Shown here: one piece after another, positions 54,310-61,041 of the stretch | Position numbering within the stretch: the stretch's first letter is position 1 | How the letters are laid out: each line of letters starts with the position of its first letter | Assembly (NCBI RefSeq): GCF_900019265.1 | Contig: NZ_CYGX02000005.1 | Span: forward strand, 186,001-250,000 | Direction of reading: 5' to 3' | DNA from: Paraburkholderia ribeironis | GTDB taxonomy: Bacteria > Pseudomonadota > Gammaproteobacteria > Burkholderiales > Burkholderiaceae | DNA: 64,000 nucleotides | Program-made: the position numbers and the translations under genes | The notes under the pieces: generated by a model | Databases searched by the model: none | Told to the model about the DNA's origin: nothing | The model's input: only the letters and a program-made list of their open reading frames with translations

Positions 54310-54326
54310 GGTTATCGGAGATAACC
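54310..54326 (+). promoter_or_regulatory. hairpin holding the ribosome-binding site of the OMP gene
   Basis: GGTTATC (54310-54316) and GATAACC (54320-54326) form a 7-bp inverted repeat whose loop and second arm contain the GGAG Shine-Dalgarno, directly against GTG 54327. It may tune translation. Confidence 0.4.
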
Positions 54327-55853
54327 GTGTCAGCGTTGCTTGATTCATCGGACCGTCAGCGCTTGCTGTTCATGACGCCCGCGCGGCAGCGCAGCGCAAG
54401 TCAGCCGGCGCATGCGAGCGGTCGCGCTCGCGTGAGCGCGGCACTGCGCGGCGTTTGCGCGGCGGCGGTATGTGCGCTGTCTCTGTGTGCGTGTGTGGAC
54501 GTCAGCATGCCTGACTACAAGCGCCCCGACACGCCCGCCAAAGCGTCGTGGTCCGATCACAAGGGCGCACCCGTGTCGGCTGCCGCGACCATCCAGCCTG
54601 ATTGGTGGAAGGGCTTCCACGATCCGGATCTGGACGCGCTGATCGCAAAAGCGATTGCGGGCAACTTCGACATCAAGGTACTCGCCGCGCGCATCGACGT
54701 CGCCAGCACGCAGATCGGCGAAGCCAAAGCGGGTGCGTTGCCGACCATGGACCTCGGCGCTGGCGCCAACTTCGAAAAGACCACGGGCCAGCCCTTCATC
54801 AAACAGTACAACGTCGCGACGCAGGTGAACTGGGACATCGATATCTGGGGCAAAGTCGAGAAAGGCGTGCAGGCGCAAAAGGCCGAATTCCACGCCAGCG
54901 AGGCGGATTGGCGCGCGGGCTATCTCGAACTGGTGGCGAACGTCTCCAGCACGTACTTCCAGATTCTGCAATTCGACGACCAGATCGAGCAGCAGCAGAA
55001 AACACTCGACACCAACCGGCAGATCCTCACGATCTACGACGGCCAACGCCGCAGCGGTCTCGTGCCGCAAACCCAGGTGCTGCGCCAGCAGGCGGAAATC
55101 AATCGCCTGACCAACCAGTTGCTCGAGCTGCGCCGCTCGCGTGCGCTTGCCAATAACGCGCTCTGCACGCTGATCGGCGTACCGGCGGGCGAGTTTCAAC
55201 TGCCGCAAGGCCATTTGCAGGAGCGCGTGCAACTGCCGGATGTGCCCGATGGCTTGCCGTCGCAACTGCTCGCGCGGCGTCCCGACGTGGTGGCCGCCGA
55301 GTTCAGGGTACTGGAAGCCTACAACCTCGTCGGCCAGGCGAAGCTCGCCCAGTTGCCGACCATCAGCCTGACGGGACACGCCGGCACCGCGAGTTTCGCG
55401 CTGACCGATCTGCTGAAATCGTTCACGTACGGCTTCATGCCGAGCATCAACATTCCGCTGCTCGATCCCGGCGTGCGCGCTCACGTGAAGGTGACGCAGG
55501 CGGAATCGACAGTCGCGGAGCAGCAGTATCGCGTGACCGTGATGGGCGCGTTCGAAGAAGTGGAGAACGCGCTGGTCAATCTTGGTTCACATAAGGCGCA
55601 GCGCGCGCAATTGCAGCAAGAGGTGTCGCGCCTGCAAATCGTCGCCGATCAGATCCAGTCGCAATTGCACCTCGGCGTGGTGTCGCAACTGGAAGTTTTC
55701 GAAACCGAGCGGACTTTGCTCCAGGCACAGCAGGATCTGCTCGCCAATCACCAGCTGATTCTGTCGGACACCGTGCTGCTTTATAAGGCGCTGGGCGGCG
55801 GTTGGCCGAGTATCGATGTGCAGGCGCAAGTCAAAGAGCCAGAGAGCAAGTAA
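54327..55853 (+). CDS. TolC/NodT-family outer-membrane channel of the secretion system
   Basis: A 508-residue OEP-family lipoprotein from GTG 54327 (GGAG upstream); an in-frame ATG at 54372 has no ribosome-binding site. The signal is unusually long, with a lipobox LSLC/LCAC near residue 55. Two OEP repeats follow (WWKGFHDPDLDALIAKAI, LARRPDVVAAEFRVLEA, LYKALGGGWPS). Proposed exit duct for the HlyD adaptor at 58755 and the ABC exporter at 61042. Confidence 0.87.
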   Translation: MSALLDSSDRQRLLFMTPARQRSASQPAHASGRARVSAALRGVCAAAVCALSLCACVDVSMPDYKRPDTPAKASWSDHKGAPVSAAATIQPDWWKGFHDPDLDALIAKAIAGNFDIKVLAARIDVASTQIGEAKAGALPTMDLGAGANFEKTTGQPFIKQYNVATQVNWDIDIWGKVEKGVQAQKAEFHASEADWRAGYLELVANVSSTYFQILQFDDQIEQQQKTLDTNRQILTIYDGQRRSGLVPQTQVLRQQAEINRLTNQLLELRRSRALANNALCTLIGVPAGEFQLPQGHLQERVQLPDVPDGLPSQLLARRPDVVAAEFRVLEAYNLVGQAKLAQLPTISLTGHAGTASFALTDLLKSFTYGFMPSINIPLLDPGVRAHVKVTQAESTVAEQQYRVTVMGAFEEVENALVNLGSHKAQRAQLQQEVSRLQIVADQIQSQLHLGVVSQLEVFETERTLLQAQQDLLANHQLILSDTVLLYKALGGGWPSIDVQAQVKEPESK

Positions 55854-55903
55854 AGAAGGCAAATAAAGCAAATAAAGGCAGCAAGTAGAAGACGCAAGTA
55901 AAG
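55846..55903 (+). repeat. five imperfect GCAARTAAAG repeats
   Basis: Purine-rich units starting at 55846, 55859, 55868, 55881 and 55894, beginning in the OMP stop region. Probably slippage-derived; possible effect on transcript stability unknown. Confidence 0.6.
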
Positions 55904-55995
55904 GAGCATTGAGCTAATCCGCGATGTGGCGCACAAGTGGGGAATACCGGCTGTCCATGACGCGTTGATCGCATTTATCACCGATGATCTGAAAA

Positions 55996-56023
55996 TTGAC
56001 ACTCGCGATGCGTGACTTACAAT
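55996..56023 (+). promoter_or_regulatory. sigma-70 promoter of the FHA-HlyD-PPIase-ABC operon
   Basis: TTGACA (55996-56001), 16-bp spacer, TACAAT (56018-56023). It is the strongest consensus promoter in the window's last third, 118 bp before the FHA gene, so the core machinery may be expressed independently of the sigma-54 peptide promoters. Confidence 0.65.
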
Positions 56024-56140
56024 CCTTAAAGAGCCCGCCGTTACACGGCTCGACACGACAACATCGTTCCGCCGTAGTCCTTCGTCCCGTTTCCGTTGCG
56101 CGCTCGCTGCAACGGGTAAACGCTTAGTGATCCAGATAAA

Positions 56141-58777
56141 ATGGCCACCGGCGAAGCTCCGATTGCTGAGATGGGCGCGACCATGGACGCTGCTTTCGAC
56201 GTGGTGCTGTCGCCGGTTGCGTCCGCGCAACGCCCCGCGCTCGACGCAATCCGGATCGTCGACGACCTGTTCGCAATCGGGCGCAGCGAGGCGCCGTTTA
56301 CCGATTACCCCACTGAACGAATCGCGCGTCTGTCGCGCCGTCATGCGCGCATTTTCACCGAGCACGGCGCGGCCTACGTCGCCGACCTCGGCAGCAAGAA
56401 CGGCACGACGCTGAACGGCGCCCCGGTGCGGCAAACGCCGGCGCGCCTGCGAGCCGGCGACCAACTGTGCTTTGGCGGCGAGCTTTGCTACCGGGTGGGG
56501 ATCGAGCCGCGTGCGCGGATCGTCGCGGCCGCTGCCGCAGCGCCCGCGCCAGGCCTGTTGCTGGTGCCGCAGCGCGACGACCTCGGCTTGCAGCCGATCG
56601 AGGTCAAGGCATTCCCGTTTCTCGTCAGCAAGACGGACGACGTCTTTGCGCGCTACAAGGATCGCTACCCGCATCAGGTCAACTACATCTCGCGGCGTCA
56701 CGCGCACATCTTTCTGAAGGGCGGTGATCTCTACGTCGAGGATCTCGGCAGCACCAACGGTACGTTCGTCGGCGCAAAGCGTCTGGACGAGTCCGCGTTG
56801 CCGCTGCGGGACGGCGACCTCGTTGCATTTGGCGGCGACCACTTCGTCTACAGGGTGTCGTTGCAGAACCCCGCTGACGCCGAACCCACCGTGACCCAGC
56901 TATTCCTCGCTCCAGCTGTCGACGATGCGGCGGATGCCGACAAGACTACGTTCGTCGGCGCCGCGCATTCGTTCCTCGATATCTTTTGCGTCGATCCGGC
57001 GCTACAACGCGAAGACGAAATCAACGAAACGGCACAACGCGTCTGCGCGCATGCGAAGCGCGATACACCGACTGGCGCCGCGAGAGGTGCGATCGAGGGC
57101 AAAGGAGTGAGCGGTACGCATGGAGCTAGCGGCGTGAACGGTGCGGGCAGTACCGGCGACGCGCGTGCTGCGAGCCGCTCAGGCAGCGCGAGCGCCACGA
57201 AACGCAAGCCGCGACGCTGGCGCCTGCTCGCCGGCGAACTCGGCAAGGCGTTCGCGGACGGCGATCGCCCGAACGTGAGACGCGTCGCGGGTTGGGGCGG
57301 TGCGGGTGTCGTCGTGCTGGCGGCAATCGCTGCGACGCTTTATCTGCATGGTTCGTCGGAGCGCGAATTGAAGAACCTTCTGGCGAGCGGCGATTACGCG
57401 AGCGCGGTCGCGGCGGCGAAGGGTTATCTGGCGAATCATCCGACCGATACGAAGGTCAGTGCGCTCGCCAGTGAAGCGCTGCTGAAGGCGGAGCTCCCAG
57501 GCTGGCTGAACGCGCTGCAAAAGGCGCAGTTCGATCAGGCCGACGCGCTGCTCAAGGAGATGCGCTCGTTGAGCGCGAACAATGCGGACGCCACGTCGCT
57601 GGTCGGCGAACTGCAGTGGGTGGGCGATCTGGAACGCTTCGTGGCGACGCGCGGCGGTGTGGACGCGCCGATCCGCATGTATGCGGACGAATCCACCATC
57701 AACAATCTGCTGCAGCGCTGGGACGATGACGCGAAAAGTCACCAGCGCGCGCTCGACCGGATTGCGTCGTACGTGCCGGTGTTTGCCGAGCCCTACGCGC
57801 TGGCGCTGAGTCATCTGCGCAAGCTGGAAAGCGACGACTCGGTGTATGTCGCCGCGATCGACCGGCTGAACGGCGTGATACGCACCGAACTGGCACGCGA
57901 TAAACCCGACGCGCTGCCGCCCGTGCTCGACGATTACGCGCAGCGTTATCCGCGGCTGGCGGGTCTCGATCGGGTGCGCGAGGATTTGCGCCAGTACGCC
58001 GCCATGCTGAATGCCGCGCTCAGCCGTCAACTGACGCCACTGCTCGCGATGCTGAAGTCCGTGCGTTTCAGCACGCCGCCTTTTCAGGCGCAGTTCCGGC
58101 AACTGGCCGCGAGCCGTTTGCCGTCCGCGGACGTGATCCGGCGGCTTGACGCAGTGAGCGAGGCCTGGCAGCGCGGCGACGCTCGCGAGGCGCTGGCCGG
58201 TTTGCAGGCGATGCCGGCCGGGCCCTGGTCCGACGTGCTTGCGGCGGAAGCCGCGCACAAGAAGGCGCTGCTCGACCAGTACACCGATTTGCAGAAGACC
58301 CGCGGCGGCAAGGACTACGACCAGCGGCTGCTGTCGTTCTACGCGAGTCTCGATCCGCAGGCGGACGTCTGGTTCGTGCAGGCGATCCAGAAAGATGTCG
58401 CCGCGTTGCACGACAAGGCGCTGGCGCGTGCGCAAGACCTGCTGCTGCGCGCGCAGAGCCTGTGGAAACAGTATCGCGCGAGCGGTTCGATCGGCGGCAC
58501 GCAACGGCTCGAAGCGGGTATCTCGCCGGGCTTTCGCAGCGAGGCGCGGTTGCTGTCCGATGCGCAAACGACGGCGCAGCAGGGCATGCGTATCTATACG
58601 CAATTGAAGGCCGATCATCCGGCCGAGTTCGATCGCCTGCTCGCGGATATCGAGGCCGAAGCCAGCTTGCAGCGCCGCTCGTTGACGGAGTTGCGCATGG
58701 TGCTGGACCCGGAACTGTTGAAGGCGAAGCTGGCGTTGATCGGAGGCGAGCAGAGTGAAGCGCGATCCTCACCCTAG
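56141..58777 (+). CDS. membrane protein with two FHA domains and large periplasmic region
   Basis: An 878-residue protein. FHA domain 1 (about 40-118: FAIGRSE, LSRRHARIF, DLGSKNGTTLNG) and FHA domain 2 (about 165-245: ISRRHAHIF, DLGSTNGTFVG) are phosphothreonine readers. A basic linker leads to one transmembrane helix (about 390-408) and a 460-residue helical periplasmic region. It overlaps the HlyD gene by 23 bp. Phosphorylation by the kinase at 47773 probably recruits it, linking signalling to secretion. Confidence 0.87.
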   Translation: MATGEAPIAEMGATMDAAFDVVLSPVASAQRPALDAIRIVDDLFAIGRSEAPFTDYPTERIARLSRRHARIFTEHGAAYVADLGSKNGTTLNGAPVRQTPARLRAGDQLCFGGELCYRVGIEPRARIVAAAAAAPAPGLLLVPQRDDLGLQPIEVKAFPFLVSKTDDVFARYKDRYPHQVNYISRRHAHIFLKGGDLYVEDLGSTNGTFVGAKRLDESALPLRDGDLVAFGGDHFVYRVSLQNPADAEPTVTQLFLAPAVDDAADADKTTFVGAAHSFLDIFCVDPALQREDEINETAQRVCAHAKRDTPTGAARGAIEGKGVSGTHGASGVNGAGSTGDARAASRSGSASATKRKPRRWRLLAGELGKAFADGDRPNVRRVAGWGGAGVVVLAAIAATLYLHGSSERELKNLLASGDYASAVAAAKGYLANHPTDTKVSALASEALLKAELPGWLNALQKAQFDQADALLKEMRSLSANNADATSLVGELQWVGDLERFVATRGGVDAPIRMYADESTINNLLQRWDDDAKSHQRALDRIASYVPVFAEPYALALSHLRKLESDDSVYVAAIDRLNGVIRTELARDKPDALPPVLDDYAQRYPRLAGLDRVREDLRQYAAMLNAALSRQLTPLLAMLKSVRFSTPPFQAQFRQLAASRLPSADVIRRLDAVSEAWQRGDAREALAGLQAMPAGPWSDVLAAEAAHKKALLDQYTDLQKTRGGKDYDQRLLSFYASLDPQADVWFVQAIQKDVAALHDKALARAQDLLLRAQSLWKQYRASGSIGGTQRLEAGISPGFRSEARLLSDAQTTAQQGMRIYTQLKADHPAEFDRLLADIEAEASLQRRSLTELRMVLDPELLKAKLALIGGEQSEARSSP

Positions 58778-60128
58778 GCCTTTGTCGGAGGCGCTGGAAG
58801 ATCACAGCGTCGAGGGCATCGCGATCCTGACCGCCGAGCCGGTGCGGCTCGCGCGTGCGTTGATCTGGGCGATGGTCGCGCTGGTAGTGGCTGGCTTGCT
58901 GTGGTCGTTCGTCGGCCGCGCGGATGTGATCGTCAGCGCGCAAGGGACCTTGTCGCCGGAATCGGAAGTGCGCCGCATCTACGCGCCGATCGACGGCGAA
59001 CTGGCGGACCTTTATATCGCGGAGGGGCAGCCGGTGTCGAAAGGCGACGTGCTGGCGCGGCTGAATGCGCGCGGCGCGATCGAGGCGGCGAGCAATGCGC
59101 TGCAGGCGCAACTCAAACTCGAGGACGCCGAGCGCGACTGGAAGCAGTTCCCGGAGAAGAAGGCGCTGATGGAGCGCAAGGCCGCCGCGCTCAAGGCGCA
59201 GATGGAAGTGGAAGCGCGTCTGCACGAAAACCGCGTCTCCGAAGGCACCACCAAGCTTGCAGAAGGGCAGAAGGCCGAACTCGACGAAGCGCGCAGCGTG
59301 CTCGACAACGCGCGGCGCACACGCGAGGCGGCGCGTCAGGAACTGGACCGTTACTCGAAACTGTTCGCGCAACCAGGCGGTGGCGGCATCGCCGAATTGC
59401 AGGTTGAACAGAAGCGCACAGCTGCCATGGAAGCGGACAATGCCTACCGTGTCGCGCAATCGAAACTGGCGGAACTCGACTTTCGCCTGAGTCATGAATA
59501 TGCGCAGGCGAATGCGCAACTCCAAACCAGCGGCCAGCAGACCACTGACCTGCAGCTGCAATACGATGCCGCGGTGCGCGATATCACCGACGCGGAAGAC
59601 AAGCTGCGTCTGCAATTGCAGACTGCTCGCCTCGTGTCCGAAGCTGCCGCCCGCGTTCGCTTCGAGAACATCGACAAGGACAATTTTCTGCTGATCTTAG
59701 CTCCAGTCTCGGGCGTCATCACCGACGTGACGTCGACGCAACGCGGCGACAAGATCCAGGCGAACGCGCCGCTCGGCGGTATTGCGCCGAAAGATGCGCG
59801 GCCGGTGCTGAAGATCGAGATCGCCGAACACGATCGCGCCTTTCTGCATGAAGGCTTGCCGGTCAAGCTGAAATTCAACGCGTTTCCGTACCAGCGCTAT
59901 GGCTTGATCAGCGGCACGCTTGCGTATATCTCGCCGGCCACCAAACCGTCGTTGCAGGACAAGCAACCGGTCTACGAGGGGCGCGTCACGCTCGAGCAGG
60001 ACTACTACCAGATCGCCGGCACGCGTTATCCGTTGCGCTACGGTATGACCGCCAACGCGGAGATCGTGGTGCGCGAGCGGCGCCTGATCGATCTGGGTCT
60101 CGACCCGTTCAGGCAGGTGGCGGGTTGA
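58755..60128 (+). CDS. HlyD-family membrane-fusion protein of type I secretion
   Basis: A 457-residue adaptor from GTG 58755 (GGAGGCGAG upstream), overlapping the FHA gene. A cytosolic N-terminus (about 1-33) is followed by one TM helix (about 34-52), a lipoyl half motif (RIYAPIDGELADLYIAEGQP), a long coiled-coil hairpin (about 105-300) and the second lipoyl half with beta-barrel (LAPVSGVITDVTSTQRGD ... FPYQRYGLISGTLAYISP), the signature of T1SS HlyD/CvaA proteins. Confidence 0.9.
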   Translation: MKRDPHPRPLSEALEDHSVEGIAILTAEPVRLARALIWAMVALVVAGLLWSFVGRADVIVSAQGTLSPESEVRRIYAPIDGELADLYIAEGQPVSKGDVLARLNARGAIEAASNALQAQLKLEDAERDWKQFPEKKALMERKAAALKAQMEVEARLHENRVSEGTTKLAEGQKAELDEARSVLDNARRTREAARQELDRYSKLFAQPGGGGIAELQVEQKRTAAMEADNAYRVAQSKLAELDFRLSHEYAQANAQLQTSGQQTTDLQLQYDAAVRDITDAEDKLRLQLQTARLVSEAAARVRFENIDKDNFLLILAPVSGVITDVTSTQRGDKIQANAPLGGIAPKDARPVLKIEIAEHDRAFLHEGLPVKLKFNAFPYQRYGLISGTLAYISPATKPSLQDKQPVYEGRVTLEQDYYQIAGTRYPLRYGMTANAEIVVRERRLIDLGLDPFRQVAG

Positions 60129-60165
60129 ATACGCCGATTACATATCAATTCAAGGAGCGGATGAG

Positions 60166-60918
60166 ATGACCGCGATAGTGCGTATCGATGATGAAGTCGT
60201 GGACGTGGCCGAGTTCATTCGTCTTCTGAAGCTGACCGGCCAGTTCGAGAGCCTGATCGAGCAGATCGTGCGCGACAAGCTCACGGTGCATGCGGCGAAG
60301 AAGCAGGGCGTCGTGGTGAGCGCCGATGAAATCCAGCAGCGCGCCGACCAGTTCCGCCGTGTGCGCGGCTTGCATCGCGCGACGGATATGAACCAGTACC
60401 TCGACGCATTGAACGTGAACCTCGACGAGTTCGAGGCGTTCATCACGGACGGCTTGTATCAGGAGAAGATGCTCGACGAAGTGGGCAACGAAGCCGCGAT
60501 CAGGGACTACTTCGCGCTGAATTCGCCGAAGTTCGACGCGATCGAGGTGAGCCATATCGTGCTCGACAGCGAGGGCAAGGCGAAGGAAATGATTTCATAT
60601 CTGCGCGACGATCCCGACAGCTTTGCCGACATGGCGCGCGAGCATTCGATCGCCGATACGCGCGAAGCGGGCGGCGTGATCGGCAAGGTGCTGCGCGGCT
60701 CGTTGAAGCCGGACATCGAAGCGAAGATTTTCAACGCGGCGGTGGGCGATCTGCTGGGGCCGTTCGCGTCGGCGGATCGCTCGTGCTTCGAGATTTTCGC
60801 CGTGACGGCCAAGTATCCGGCGACGCTCGACGCGGACGTGGCCGCCGAAGTCAGGCGGTTGTTGCGCGAGAGCTGGTTGATGGCGCGTGCGCAGGAGCAT
60901 GTGATCGAAGCGCGCTAG
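60166..60918 (+). CDS. parvulin-type peptidyl-prolyl isomerase, cytoplasmic
   Basis: A 250-residue SurA/PpiC-like protein: helical chaperone N-domain (about 10-110) then one parvulin domain (about 128-215: VSHIVLDSEGKAKEMISYLR, FADMAREHSIADTREAGGVI). There is no signal peptide, unlike SurA, so it should act in the cytosol, perhaps holding the precursor peptides. AAGGAG precedes ATG 60166. Genes of this type recur beside C39-type exporters. Confidence 0.87.
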   Translation: MTAIVRIDDEVVDVAEFIRLLKLTGQFESLIEQIVRDKLTVHAAKKQGVVVSADEIQQRADQFRRVRGLHRATDMNQYLDALNVNLDEFEAFITDGLYQEKMLDEVGNEAAIRDYFALNSPKFDAIEVSHIVLDSEGKAKEMISYLRDDPDSFADMAREHSIADTREAGGVIGKVLRGSLKPDIEAKIFNAAVGDLLGPFASADRSCFEIFAVTAKYPATLDADVAAEVRRLLRESWLMARAQEHVIEAR

Positions 60919-61041
60919 CCGGGCCCCGTGTTTCGCTCAGCTTCTGAGCAACGCAAACGCGCCACCGCGCCACGCCACGTGAAGTAACCCGCAGCAAAGT
61001 AACCCGCAGCAAAGACCAGCCGAATCGAGGTTCGCAAGCAC

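Noticed and set aside
57179..58618. 479-codon and 515-codon minus-strand frames opposite the FHA and HlyD genes
   Set aside because: Arg/Gln/His-rich shadows without domains; the plus-strand frames have clear FHA and HlyD signatures.
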